DNA of 64,000 nt. Origin: Gloeopeniophorella convolvens (taxonomy: Eukaryota > Basidiomycota > Agaricomycetes > Russulales). How positions within the stretch are numbered: position 1 is the stretch's first letter; each line of letters starts with the position of its first letter. Made by a program: the position numbers and the translations under genes. The stretch spans positions 1 to 64,000 of the forward strand of contig WTXD01000026.1 in the NCBI GenBank assembly GCA_022496205.1, in the 5' to 3' direction. The notes beneath the pieces are model-generated. The model had not been told where the DNA came from. It saw only the letters and a list, made by a program, of their open reading frames with translations, and searched no databases. Of the stretch, positions 22,810 through 35,049 are shown piece by piece.

Positions 22810-25800
22810 ATGAATCCCAGGGCAGCCAAGGAGAGGTTCGACCTTGAAGCACAACGTGCTCTAGGTGAGTACTACGAGTGACTCGTATCCCCCATCGAGT
22901 TCGAACTATGGCTAACGAGCACTCAAGTGGCGATTCAAGAGGGTAGTCCAGGCCCTGACTTGGTGGTGGGGACTCCAGCGGAAGTGGCTGCAGAGGTGTA
23001 CACGCCACTGGAAGAGAAGGGCAACGCAGGTATGGGTTTTCTAAGTTAGATCCTCTCAATGTTGACTTTTCGTGCTTGAGATGCAGCCAGTAATCAGGTC
23101 CGAGCCCCAGCCGCAAGTCATGCGACCGCAGCCCAAGTTTTATCGAACGATACGGCCGCCGGCGCGGGCGAAAAAAGCTCCTCTACTTCGCCTCTACTGG
23201 ACAAAGACATCATGTCCAACATCGAACACAACACAACTGAAGATTATGACAATGACGCCAATGGTCTATGGACCCTATACGGAAAGGAGGCGAAAAGTCA
23301 TGACGAAGCCATAATTCAGACCTGGAAGGACGACATGGATGGAATCCTCATCTTCGTACGTCTATATGCACCCTTCCCTCTGTTCCCTTCCCCGTCTCAC
23401 GAATCTGCGCTAGGCCGGTTTGTTTTCAGCAGTCCTCACCACATTCCTTGGCGAAGTCTATCAGAATTTGCAGGCAGACCCTGCTCAGGAGAATGCATTC
23501 TATGGCCAACAGACCGTGACCATACTTGCCCAGATTTCTCAACAGATTGCTGGCCTCGCACCCCAATCTCCCATCCCACCCGCACAGCTTCAGCAATTCC
23601 CCGCCTTCCGACCGTCGCAGTCCGACATTCGCGTTAATGTCTATTGGTTCATGAGCCTCGTCTTCAGCTTGACTGCTGCCCTCACCGCGACCATCGTCCA
23701 GCAATGGGTCCGAGACTACATGCACATCTTCCAAAGGTACAGCCATCCTTTGAAGAGTGCGAGAGTCCGTCAGTTCCTTTACGAAGGCGCCGAAGGATGG
23801 TACATGCCGGTTGTCGCCGACGCGGTGCCAGCTCTCGTCCACATTTCCTTGTTCCTCTTCTTCATTGGACTCGCCGACTTCTTATTCAATATCAACACGA
23901 CTGTCGCTACGACGACGGTTACGCCAATCGCGATATGTGCCTCTTTGTACCTCTGGAGCATTGTCGCGCCTGTGATCAATCCACAATCTCCTTATCAGAG
24001 CTCTTTCTCGGGCATGTTCTGGTACATTTCACAGAAGCTCAAGGAACGCACCTACACGGACCGTGGGTCAGTTGGCGCTCGCAAGCCGGTTAGCGCGAAG
24101 ATGGCGGACGGGCGGATGCAACTTGCGATGGACAAATCGGAGGATCGGAAGATGCGTGACGTCAGAGGGATTCGCTGGCTCATCGACAGCCTTACTGAGG
24201 ACAGTGAGCTGGAGCCATTCGTCGTCGGGATGCCGGGGGCGTTCAAGACGAAGTGGGGACGGGATGTGTGGATGAGGGTGCTCGAACCGGAGAGCTCCTC
24301 GGAGGAGAATGAGAGCGCAGATCAACCTTTGGCTCGTCCCCGAGCTACCTTCCTTCTAACGCCCCCTTCTTTACGGCAGCGCATCGTGCCTCGCGCCTTC
24401 CGTGGAGCTCGTAACACCACCGATCAGCAGATGCTCATCACCCTCTCACCCTCACCTGGACGAGAGGCTCTCCTCCGAGAGTTATGCCGCCGCGTGGGGC
24501 GTGTCGTCAATTACTGTGTCTCTTACCAATTCCCCACCGATAGCCTTGAGCACAGGCGACCGCTCGGATCGATCGATGCGGCCATGTGGCTCGTCCTCTA
24601 CGCGAACGCACGACTGGAGTGGTTCGGGGACCCGCGGACGATGCGTCAAGCACTCAGACTTGTCGGCAATAACGCGGTCTTCAATGACAAGCCGGGTTTC
24701 GACTTCGTCACAGGGTACCCACTCTACCTCCGCTGGGGATGCTTGGGCGTCATTGCCATGCAAGGCGTCCTTAAAACGACGGTGGTATGGGGGGTCGCCC
24801 AAGACGTCATCTTGGCATACACGCAATCTTATGCCCTGCCTTATGATGAAACCGAGGCTGACGGAGAGACGGAAGTGGCGTTGACGAATGCACGGCGAAT
24901 CGACGAGCATCTCAATTCCGCATGGAAGTCTCTGGAGAGCCTCGGCCATGCGTTCAGTTCTGCCACCTGGGACCCCTCGACCGTGCAGTCTACTCCCGTT
25001 TCTAGCTCCCAGTCGGCCTTGTTTGGCGAATTCGAGGGCCTCATAGCTGAAGGCGCCCGGTTGAGATCGGTTCTCGATCGCCCGTTGGAGGTTTTTGCCG
25101 GGGCACTAGACGAGAAAACTGACGCTTTATCTCGCGACATACCCTTCGGAATGAAGGTCCCAATCAGGAACCCCCCTCTCTCCCACCTCAAGACGACCCT
25201 CGGAGCGGGCCCATTGTTGAGGCTCTGGTCGGACATGATCTCCCCGGGTGGGCTCATATGCGTGTTGTCTTCCGTCGCACTCGGGTTGCGCAAAGCCGTC
25301 GTGGAGGGAAATACAGCTGAAATCCAGAGTCAGGCTGGCGTCCTACAGGCTCTCGTCGCGCAGCTGCGGCCTGTGTTGACGCACGGGCATCTCGTCGAGT
25401 TGCAGCTCTGGCGTATATACGACCTACGCGAAGGAGGCCTAGGGACCGCGCTCGAAGCATTCTTCACGCAAGTCACGAGCTTTTCGACCTACTCCATGAG
25501 GAACCTCTTGAGCGCTGAGCTGCATCAGACGATCTATGTCAATACCTTCAGGGCGCTCATCTCCGGCTGGGGCCCACGCGACAAGTCGATCGGGACCCAG
25601 CATGTTCTACTCAATCTTATTTACGAGCTGTTCGGAGTGCGTAATGGTTTTGTTTCCCTAGGTTCATGTCCCGAATACTTGTTCGATGAGCTCCTTGCAT
25701 TTGCCGACCAATACTTTAGAGGCGAGCGCGGGCTTCATATTGATGCTGCGGCCGAAGAGCTCCGGAGATGTGCCCGCGACTCTGACCTTCGAAGCCGGGT

Positions 25801-25828
25801 GTTACATGCCCTCTCGCAGTATAACTAA
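22810..25828 (+). CDS. DUF6535 domain membrane protein, copy A
   Basis: Exons 22810-22864, 22928-23029, 23081-23355 (or from 23087; both stay in frame) and 23414-25828 give about 948 residues. After ~95 variable residues, the DUF6535 signature begins at GLWTLYGKEAKSHDEAIIQT and continues WKDDMDGILIF. Membrane segments follow at AGLFSAVLTTFLG, WFMSLVFSLTAALTATIV, ALVHISLFLFFIGLADFLF and TPIAICASLYLWSIVAPVI, for four in total. The remaining ~600 residues are soluble, helical and conserved between the three copies. DUF6535 proteins are abundant in mushroom-forming fungi and have no known function. The ATG at 22810 is supported by conservation of the exon 1 peptide in copy B. Confidence 0.85.
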
Positions 25829-26076
25829 TAGTCCGTTCCGTCTAGACACATCGATCCCATAGTATATCGTACGCGTGCCGCATTGTACTCCAGTTATGAC
25901 CTAGTATTGGCATCGCGTACATGCGGATATCGTTCGGATATAGGTCCGTTTGTCTGTAAAACAAGTCATCCTAGCTCAGGATCTGAGATGTGGTTTTCAC
26001 GCGTTGGACGGAGTCGCCTGGTCTCATCGGCGTTCGAGAAATGTAGTGCTACTTGGATACAAACTTATACGACAGG

Positions 26077-26703
26077 TCACGCGAGTAAGTAAGACACATC
26101 AAGTATCGCGGCGCTCCGTGACGCCTCAGCGCGCCACCGTTTCCTAGAACTCACGCACACCCCGGAACGGGTCGAAGTCACCTTGCCGAGCACGGCGATC
26201 CTGACTCCCCAGATTGTTTGGCGCGTTGGAGGGACGTCACCGTAGCGTGACCGTTCGTCATGTCTCTGTGCGTGACACACCAGAAGGACCAGTGTTTCGA
26301 GGAAATCGACGACAGCTGCATCTACCCGCGCGTCAACTGAATGGGGTGGAAGGAAGTTGGCAGAGAGTATGACCAACTCGTCGAGGTATGCTCCTTCGTT
26401 GGCAGGGTCGGACTCGATCTTCCGATGAACGAGCTCAGTTGCAAAGTCTTTGGATAATATAGAGCGCCCCAGTGGTGTGGGTTTGGGTACGTGGATGTGC
26501 ATTGGAAGCTGTCGATAATGGGTGATTGCTGCATCCAGATCAGAGAGTCGACCGGTGCGAGCGAAGCGTTTCCTGGGTGCATCCGAGAGACAAAAGAATG
26601 CGGAAACTTGGCGGAAACGACAAAAGGGGTCCCTGCTCTGGGTAAGGCATCGTGAACGGAAGAAGGATTGCTTTGGTGCAGCACGGAAGAATGACGTGTT
26701 CAA
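26077..26703 (-). pseudogene. Possible decayed TPR-type or unknown gene fragment downstream of copy A
   Basis: A 208-codon minus-strand frame contains GRLSDLDAAITHYRQL, which resembles the repeat unit of basidiomycete TPR/CHAT proteins. A segment LVILSANFLPPHSVDARVD is also found, altered, downstream of copy B (30656-30850, minus). The low-26 kb end resembles the last exon of the gene at 51798-53098 but with stops. It is probably a relic carried along by the duplication. Confidence is low because only one repeat-like unit is visible. Confidence 0.3.
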
Positions 26704-26989
26704 TGAGCCAGAGATAGTTTCATGTGAGGGTGTGCCTTGTCGCCCTCGAGCAGGCGGCCCTTCAGCGCTTCAGCCAGCTATCACTGAGTCTGGATACCGC
26801 CCCGCCCCAACAACCCTGGTTACGTTGATCCAACACAAGTGAGACTGAAACTGTGAGACTCAGGCTGAGCCAAGACTGAGCTACCGGAAATGGATGCCGG
26901 AGGTTCCCGATCGGGAAGGTGACTCAAATTACCGCGCCGACCCAAGTTGACGCATTTGACTGCATCATCGAACCATAACAACCTTTCAG

Positions 26990-29900
26990 AGCCTTTCACC
27001 GTCCCAACTATGTTGATTGATCTAATATTGATATTAGATACTTCTGGCGCATGCGGTCCTAATGTGATGGCGCTCTCACACGCACAGGGCGCAGCACCAG
27101 AGGACATCGGCGTTTCGGAGTCCTGCCCAACTCTTGACCCTGTCCTCTGCGACCTCAACTTTGTAGAAGGACACAGTTTCAGTTTGAATGTCGCACGCGA
27201 CGATGAATCCCGGAGTAGCCAAGGAGAGGTTCGACCTTGAAGCACAACGTGCCCTAGGTAAGTACTACGAGTGGCTCATACATCCCCCATCGAGTCCGAA
27301 CTATGGCTAACGAGCCTTCAAGTAGCAATTCAAGAGGGCGATCTAGGCTCGGGCTTGGTGGCGGGGACTCTAGCGGAAGTGGCTGCAGAGGTATACACGC
27401 CACCGGAAGAGAAGGGCGACGCAGGTATGGGTTTCTCTGAGCCAGGTCCTCTCAATGTTGACTTTTCGTGCTTGAGATGCGGCCAGTAATCAGGGCCGAG
27501 CCCCAGTGGCAAGCCACCCGACCGCAGCCCAAGTTTCATCGAACGATGTGGCTGCCGGTGCAGGCGAAAAAGGTTCCTCCACTGCGCCTCTACTGGACAA
27601 AGACATCATGTCCAACATCGAACACAACACAACTGAAGATTATGACAATGACGCCAATGGTCTATGGACTCTCTACGGAAAGGAGGCGAAAAGTCATGAC
27701 GAAGCCATAATTCAGACTTGGAAGGATGACATGGATGGAATCCTCATCTTCGTACGTCTATACGCACCTTTCCCTCTGTTCCCTTCCCCGTCTCACGAAT
27801 CTGCGCTAGGCTGGGTTGTTTTCTGCAGTCCTCACCACACTCCTTGGCGAGGTCTATCAGAATTTGCAGGCCGACCCCGCTCAGGAGAATGCATTCTACG
27901 GCCAACAGACCGTGACCATGCTCGCCCAGATTTCTCAACAGATTGCTGGCCTCGCACCCCAATCTCCCATCCCACCCGCACAGTCTCAGCCGTTTCCTGC
28001 CTTCCGGCCATCGCAGTCCGACATTCGCGTCAACGTATATTGGTTCATGAGCCTCGTCTTCAGCTTGACTGCTGCCCTCACCGCGACCATCGTCCAGCAA
28101 TGGGTTCGAGACTACATGCACATCTTCCAAAGGTACAGCCATCCCTTGAAGAGTGCGAGAGTTCGTCAATTCCTCTATGAAGGCGCCGAAGGATGGTACA
28201 TGCCTGTCGTCGCCGACGCGGTGCCGGCTCTCGTCCACATCTCCTTGTTCCTTTTCTTCGCTGGACTCGCCGACTTCTTATTCAATATCAACACGACTGT
28301 CGCCACTGCAACAGTCACGCCAATCGCGATATGTGCCTCTTTGTACCTCTGGAGCATCGTCGCACCTGTGATCAATCCACAATCTCCTTATCAGAGCTCT
28401 TTCTCGGGCATGTTCTGGTATATTTCACAGAAGTTGAAAGAGCGTGCTTACATGGACCGCGGGTCGGCTGGCGCTCGCAAGCCGGTTAGCGCGAAGATGG
28501 CGGACGGGCGGATGCAACTTGCGATGGACAAATCGGAGGATCGGAAGATGCGTGACGTCAGAGGGATTCGCTGGCTCATCGACAGCCTTACTGAGGACAG
28601 TGAGCTGGAGCCATTCGTCGTCGGGATGCCGGGCGCATTCAAGACGAAGTGGGGACGGGATGTGTGGATGAGGGTGCTCGAACCGGAGAGCTCTTCGGAG
28701 GAGAACGAGAGCGCAGACCAGTCTTTGGCTCGTCCCCGAGCTACCTTCCTTCTAACGCCCCCTTCTTTACGGCAGCGCATCGTGCCTCGCGCCTTCCGCG
28801 GACCTCACAACGCCACCGATCAGCAGATGCCGATCACCCTCTCACCCTCACCTGGACGAGAGGCTCTCCTCCGAGAGTTATGCCGCCGCGTGGGGCGTGT
28901 CGTCAATTACTGTGTCTCTTACCAATTCCCCACCGATAGCCTTGAGCGCAGGCGACCACTCGGATCGATCGATGCGGCCATGTGGCTTGTCCTCTACGCG
29001 AATGCACGCCTGGAGTGGTTTGGAGACCCGCGGACGATGCGTCAAGCACTCAGACTTGTCGGCAATAATGTCGTCTTCAACAACAAGCCAGGTTTCGACT
29101 TCGTCACAGGGTATCCACTCTACCTCCGTTGGGGATGCTTGGGCGTCGTCGCCATACAAGGCGTCCTCAAAACAACGGCGGTACGGGCGGCCGCTCGAGA
29201 TGTTATCTTGGCATACGTGCAATTTTATGCTCTTCCCTACGACGAAACCGAAGCGAGCGGAGAGACGGAAGCAGCTTTGACGAACGCCCGGCGAATTGAC
29301 AAGCTTCTCGATACCGCGTGGAAGTCTTTGGAGAGCCTCGTCCAGTCGTTCAGTTCCGCCGCCTGGGACTCCGCAACTGTGCAGTCCACGCCCGTTTCTA
29401 GCTCCCAGTCGGCCTTGTTCAGCGAATTCGAGGGCCTCATGGCTGAAGGCGCTCGGTTGAGACCGATTCTCGATCGCCCGTTGGAGGTTTTTGGCGGGGC
29501 ACTAGACGACGAAACTGACGGTTTGGCGCGCTCCATACCCTTTGGGATGAAGGTCCCAACCAGGAAACCCCCTCTCTCCCGCCTCAAGACGACCCTCGGA
29601 GCGGGCCCGGCATTGAGGCTCTGGTCGGACATGATCTCCCCGGGTGGGCTCATATGTGTGTTATCTTCCGTCGCACTCGGATTGCGCAAAGCCGTCGTGG
29701 AGGGAGACACAGCAAAGATCCAGAGCCAGGCTGGTGTCCTCCAGGCTCTCGTCGCCCAGCTGCGGCCTGTGCTGACGCATGGTCACCTCGTCGAGTTGCA
29801 GCTCTGGCGTCTACACGACCTGCGCGAAGGAGGTCTGGGAACCTCCCTCGAAGCATTCTTCACGCAAGTCACGAGCTTTTCGACCTACTCCAGGAGGAAT

Positions 29901-31020
29901 CTTCTGAGCGCTGAGCTGCATCAGACGATCTATGTCAATACCTTCAGGGCGCTCATCTCCGGCTGGGGCCCACGCGACAAGTCGATCGGGACACAGCATG
30001 TTCTCCTCAATTTTATTTGCGAGCTATTCGGAGTGCGTAACGGTTTTGTTTCGCTAGGTACCTGTCCCGAATACTTGTTCGATGAGCTCCTTGCATTTGC
30101 CGACCAGTACTTTAGAGGCGAGCGCGGGCTTCATATCGATGCTGCGGCCAAAGAGCTTCGGGGATTCGCTCGCGACTCTGACCTTCGAAATCGGGTGTTA
30201 CATGCCCTCTCGCAGTATAGTTGATGTCCGTGTTTCGTGTAGAACCCTGATCTCATACCACTATAACATTACGCCTGTCGTGTCGCACTGTAGCCCAGTT
30301 ATGACCTAGTATTGCATCGCGTATGTGCGGATATCGTTTGTATATACAGTAGGTCCGCTGATCTGTAAAATAAGCCATCCTAGCTCAGAATCTCAGACGT
30401 GGTTCTCATGCGTTAGACAGAGTCGCCGGCCTCATCGGCGTTTTCCGACTCGAACGTCGCTGCGTTGACTCAAGCTTCAAGCAGGATACATGCTAGATTC
30501 ACGTACTGTGGGTGAAGGGATGACCGCGATGCTACTTGGATACAAACGTATATGACAGGTCACGCGAGTAAGGCACATCAAGTATCCCGGGCACTCCGTG
30601 ACGTCTCAGCGTGTCATCTTTCCCAGAACTCACGCACACCTGGGAGAAGTCGAAGCTACCTTGCCGAACATGGCGATCCTAACCCAGATTGTTTGGCGCG
30701 TTGAAGGCCGTTGCCGTACTGTGATCGTTCATCACGTCTCCGCGCGTGATAAACCAGAAGGATCAATGTTTCGAGAAAATCGACGAGAGCTGCGTCTGCC
30801 AGCGCGTCAACTGGATGGGGTGGAAGGAGGTCGGCAGAAAGTGTGACCAACTCGTCGAGGAATGCTACTTCGCTGGAGGGTCGGACTCAGCGACCTTACA
30901 ATGATTGAACGAGCAGTGCAAATGGAAGGATTGGTGCAGCATGGAAGAATGACGTGTTCAATGAGCCAGAGAATAGTTTCATGTGGGGATGTGCTTTGTC
31001 GCCCTCGAGCAGACGGCCCT
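26990..31020 (+). repeat. Tandem duplication unit 2 (DUF6535 gene B and flanks)
   Basis: This is the direct repeat partner of 22595-26760. Exon/intron structure, the leader and the 3' flank are conserved; part of the 3' flank between about 30900 and 30920 is deleted relative to unit 1. Confidence 0.8.
27203..30224 (+). CDS. DUF6535 domain membrane protein, copy B
   Basis: Exons 27203-27257, 27323-27424, 27477-27751 and 27810-30224 give 948 residues, nearly identical to copy A over most of the length. The DUF6535 signature, the membrane segments and the whole C-terminal helical part are intact. Differences cluster around residues 590-680 (for example RAAARDVILAYVQFY for WGVAQDVILAYTQSY in A), where all three copies diverge. 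The intron 2 acceptor used in copy A's alternative model (ATGCAG) reads ATGCGG here, so CTTGAG at 27471-27476 is the likely acceptor in both. The copy appears functional. Confidence 0.85.
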
Positions 31021-31883
31021 TCTCGATGCGAGACAGTGGCAACCAGGAGAAACCCGAGTTGCAGCTGGTAACGATTCGTTAGGCTCGTGTCCGTTTCCTG
31101 CAAGTACAGCCGGGCCATGAACGTAAGTGATCGGCTGCTGGTGCCGACACTTGTTTTCGCAAACTAATCGTTGATAGCCGTTCTCTAATCGGGCCGAGAT
31201 AGCCGACAACGCCCTTACAGTATCAGTTTGGCGTGGGAAAGCTGGGCCTGGTAAGTGTTGAAGCGGGTAATCCAGGAACGCCGAACCAAGCTGGGCGCGC
31301 TGCTCAGTCAGCCATGATGCAGGATGCTCAGCCAAGTTGAGCTTGAGCGGGACGGGACGACGGATGAATCTTATCTAATCCATTTCCCGTTATGGTAATG
31401 TTCCTGATTACGTACTTAGTTAGTCCACGCCCTACGCTCCCTCTGAAAAAAAAGGACCCCCGGTCCTGGTCTGCAGTTTCGATACCCCCTTGTGCTCAGC
31501 AACTTCAACCAGCTCATTCAAATGCTTACAGCAGCTGGTCTTGAACAGGTCGCCGATCCCTGCTTTTTCATCTCGAACGCCCAATGTGCGCCCGAATGTG
31601 CGCCCGGTCACTGCTGCATGACAAGACTATCTTGCGCGTTCCTCCTATGGCAAGACTGTTACGCAGCCTCAACGGACCAGCCTACGCCCTCGTCCCCGCT
31701 GCCTCAGCTTGTTCTGGCACTTATCTGTACTCATCCATCCTGTAAGCAGGATGCCCGAACCTCTCATGGCCGCGTTACCGACCCATCTCTGCGCACTATA
31801 AAACTAAATCCGCGAGTTCTCGAAGATGCATCACCAACTTCTCAATCGCCTTCTCATCCTCCCCACCTCTTCCCTTGCTAGAC
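31021..31883. other. Intergenic and promoter of the old yellow enzyme gene
   Basis: No gene seen. A TATAAAA box lies about 85 bp before the ATG at 31884. Confidence 0.45.
31798..31804 (+). promoter_or_regulatory. TATA box of the OYE gene
   Basis: CTATAAAACT lies about 85 bp upstream of the start codon at 31884. Confidence 0.4.
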
Positions 31884-33051
31884 ATGTCCGCTTCTGCTCT
31901 CTTCACACCCATCCGCCTCGGCAATGTTGAGCTCAAGCACCGCGTAGTCATGGCTCCTCTGACCCGCTTCCGTGCCAACTCCAAGCACGCTTTCGGCGAT
32001 CTCAACCACGAGTACTACGAGCAGCGCTCGCGTGTTCCCGGCAGCCTCATCATCGCTGAGGCTACTATCATCGCACCTCGCGCTGGTGGCTACGAAACCG
32101 CACCCGGTGTCTGGTCCGAGGAGCAAATCGCTGGCTGGAAAAAGGCTAGTATTCGGTCTTTAATCCTATGTACCTGCTTTCCTAACCATCGCTTCCTCTT
32201 AGATTGTAGACACCGTCCACGCGAATGGATCCCATATCTTCATGCAGCTCTGGGCCATCGGCCGCGTCGCCGTCGCCGATGTCCTGAAGGCTGAGGGCGA
32301 CTACGATGTCGTCTCTGCGTCTGACCTCGCGTACGAGGGCTACTCGGCCCCGCGCCCGCTCACCGTCGCCGAGATACAAGAGTACGTCGAGCTCTACGCA
32401 CGGGCCGCCAAGACCGCCGTCTTCGACATTGGCTTTGACGGCGTCGAGGTGCACTCGGCCAACGGCTACCTCCTGGACCAGTTCCTCCAGACCGTCACGA
32501 ATACACGCACGGACAAATACGGGGGCTCGATCGAGAACCGGATCCGGTTCCCCGTGCAGGTGCTCAACGCTATCGTGCAGGCCGTCGGGCCCGAGCGGAC
32601 GGCAATCCGGCTGAGCCCGTGGTCGCCGTTCCAAGGCATGCGGATGGAGGACCCGGTCCCGACATTCGTGGAGCTCGTCACGCGGATCCGCGACGCGCAC
32701 CCGCGCCTCGCGTACCTGCACGTCATCGAGCCTCGCATGGAAGGTTGGGAAAAACTGGAGACGACCGAGGACAACGCCCATGAGACCAGCGAGCACATCC
32801 GGGAGGCGTGGGGCGCGCGGCCGTACATCGCGGCGGGTGGCTTTGAACGCGAGTCGGCCATCGAGACGGTCGAGAAGTACGGGGGCCTGGTCGCGTTCGG
32901 GCGGCACTACATCGCGAACCCTGACCTCCCCACCCGCCTAGAGAGCAATGCCGCGCTGAACAAGTACGATCGCTCGACTTTCTATGGCGGCGACGCCAAG
33001 GGCTACACGGACTATCCGTTCTTGGGGCAGACCGCGGCGGTTTCAGCGTAG
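31884..33051 (+). CDS. Old yellow enzyme family NADH:flavin oxidoreductase
   Basis: Two exons (31884-32144 and 32203-33051) give 369 residues with the OYE plan: N-terminal LFTPIRLGNVELKHRVVMAPLTR, FMQLW (FMN contact), HSANGYLLDQF with the substrate-binding His171 and Asn174, DKYGGSIENR, and the C-terminal phosphate-binding YIAAGGF...VAFGRHYIANPDLP. These FMN enzymes reduce activated C=C bonds using NAD(P)H and occur in fungal secondary metabolism and detoxification. The intron fits only as GC-AG (AAG|GCTAGT...TTAG|ATT), which restores WKKIVDTVHANG exactly. A GT donor seven bases on would need a different acceptor and would lose conserved residues. Confidence 0.9.
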
Positions 33052-33657
33052 ACTTTACGATTATGTGTACTCGGATTGTCACGACTACTTAGATGAGGGA
33101 ACGTTAGTGTATGCATAGTAAATATACCCTAATCTGTGGCAACTCAGCGTATGTTATGACCGCGCTCATGCGTCTGTTCCACTTGTAGCGTGATAATGAC
33201 AACGGTGATCCCTTATGTAAGGTGTCCCGGCTGCGGTCCGCTTGTCGACTCGCATCGGAGGGCAGCGGGTGAGTGTCCGGGGGAAATCGGTGGCTCAACA
33301 CAGGCGAGTCAGCACCTTCCGAAAAACGCGATCACGTGCAGCATGAACACGCGCAGACCCGAGTGTTAGCAAGGAGCGTCGCGTTCCACGTCCCGGGTCC
33401 CGCTTGAGCGAAACCGCCATGGTGCCAGGTGAACCCGTCTGTTAGGGGTTGCGTCGGCGCGGACTACTCTCACCGCATCACCAGAGACATGGATATCTGT
33501 AATGCCGTGAATGACCGTCGGTACGTATACTGCATGTGCATAAAAGGACAGGCAATCGAGGGAGGACCAACTAACAAACACTCCCACTCCAGCCTACCCA
33601 CTCACAACACACACCCAGCCAAACAAACCTTCTAGACCTAGTCAAGTATCTCATACT
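33052..33657. other. Intergenic, promoter of formate dehydrogenase gene
   Basis: No gene seen. A CATAAAAGGA box at about 33538-33547 is some 115 bp before the FDH start. Confidence 0.45.
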
Positions 33658-35049
33658 ATGAAGGTAGCTCCCGCTCGTCGTGACTTTAGCAATGACTGAC
33701 TCTGTTGATAGGTTCTCGCCATCTTGTACAACGGTTTTGAGGCTGCTAAGGCCGAGCCTCGTCTCCTCGGTACCATCGAGAATGAGCTCGATCTTCGTCA
33801 ATATCTCGAGTCCCTTGGTCACGAGTTCATTGTATGTCTCCACATACTATGTTTCTCAACAAGTTAGGCTGAACTCTGGCCCTAGGTCACCAGTTCTAAA
33901 GAGGGCCCCGATAGCGACTTCCAGAAGCATATCGTCGACGTAAATCCCTTTCTCCTTCTCGGAGAACGCATGTCCTTACGGTAACATCAGACAGATATCC
34001 TCATCACCACCCCATTCCACCCCGGATACCTCACTCGCGACCTCATGAACAAGGCAACCCAATCTCTCTCCACCTTTCACGTCCTCACTCACCCATACTC
34101 TCAGGCCAAGGGCCTCAAGCTCTGCGTCACCGCAGGCGTCGGATCTGACCACATCGATCTCAATGCCGCCGTTGAACGCAAGATCCAGGTCTCGAGGTCT
34201 CCGGATCGAACGTCGTCTCGGTCGCCGAGCAGGTCATGATGTCCATCCTTCTCCTCGTCCGCAACTTTGTGCCTGCACATGGGATGGCAGCGCGCGGGGA
34301 CTGGCAGGTCTCTGATATCGCGCGCAACGCGTTCGATCTCGAGGGCAAGGTCGTCGGCACGCTCGGTGCCGGCCGTATTGGTTACCGCGTACTGCAGCGG
34401 CTGGTTCCATTCAACTGCAAGGAGCTGCTCTACTTTGACTACAATGTTCTGCCTGCGGAGGCTGAGAAGGCTGTCGGTGCCCGACGCGTGACGAATCTCG
34501 AGGTGAGCCCTGATTATCGTCTCATAGGTTGACTGGAGATCTGACTGGTGATTCGGATCAGGAATTCGTGTCGCAGTGCGATGTGATCACGATCAATGCG
34601 CCTCTGCACGAGGGCACGCTCGGACTTGTGAACAAGGATCTGCTCGCGAAGTTCAAGCAGGGCGCATGGCTGGTGAACACGGCACGTGGGGCGATCTGTG
34701 TCGCGGAGGATGTTGCTGCGGCAGTTCGCTCTGGACAGCTCCGGGGCTACGCTGGCGACGTTTGGAACGTGCAGCCTGCGCCGCGGGACCATCCATGGCG
34801 GACGATGGAGGGGCCGATTAGTGGAGGGAATGGGATGACCCCACATTACTCTTGGACGACTCTTGACGCGCAGATCCGTTATGCTGCTGGCACACGGGAG
34901 ATCATCGAGAACTTCTTTGAGGGCAAGGCACAAGACCCGGGTAATGTTATTGTTGGCACTGGCAAGTACGAGACTACATCTTGTGAGTACCTCTATCACC
35001 TCAGGTTCTGCATCACTGGCTCATCTGCGCTCTAGATGGACAGCATTGA
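33658..35049 (+). CDS. NAD-dependent formate dehydrogenase, with an apparent one-base frameshift
   Basis: Exons: 33658-33663 (only ATGAAG), 33712-33831, 33886-33939, 33991-34053, 34105-34502, 34562-34982 and 35036-35049. The product oxidises formate to CO2 with NAD+ in the cytosol. FDH hallmarks: [11 protein letters not shown], the NAD motif [26 protein letters not shown] with the catalytic Arg, DVWNVQPAP with the Gln, and [16 protein letters not shown] with the His. Near 34192-34198 the frame slips by one base: KIQVS should continue into [13 protein letters not shown], and one G appears to be missing. The intron 34054-34104 fits best as GC-AG; it has no in-frame stop, so retention would add 17 residues. 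The gene is either a recent pseudogene or carries a sequencing error. Confidence 0.85.

Larger units (their letters stand above)
22595..26760 (+). repeat. Tandem duplication unit 1 (DUF6535 gene A and flanks)
   Basis: Sequence from about 22595 to 26760 is repeated in direct orientation about 4.39 kb downstream. Shared landmarks outside the coding exons include the leader around the CTCACACGCACAGGGCGCAG string, all introns, and the 3' flank with CGTGCGGATATCGTT-type and CCAACTCGTCGAGG strings. The copies differ by scattered substitutions and small indels. Confidence 0.8.

Noticed and set aside
27471..27490. Broken intron 2 acceptor in DUF6535 copy B (ATGCGG where A has ATGCAG)
   Set aside because: The CTTGAG six bases earlier is present in both copies and keeps the frame in both, so no defect is needed.
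34190..34197. An 8 bp GT...AG intron in FDH that would restore the frame
   Set aside because: It is far below the minimum size for spliceosomal introns; a missing base is the simpler reading.
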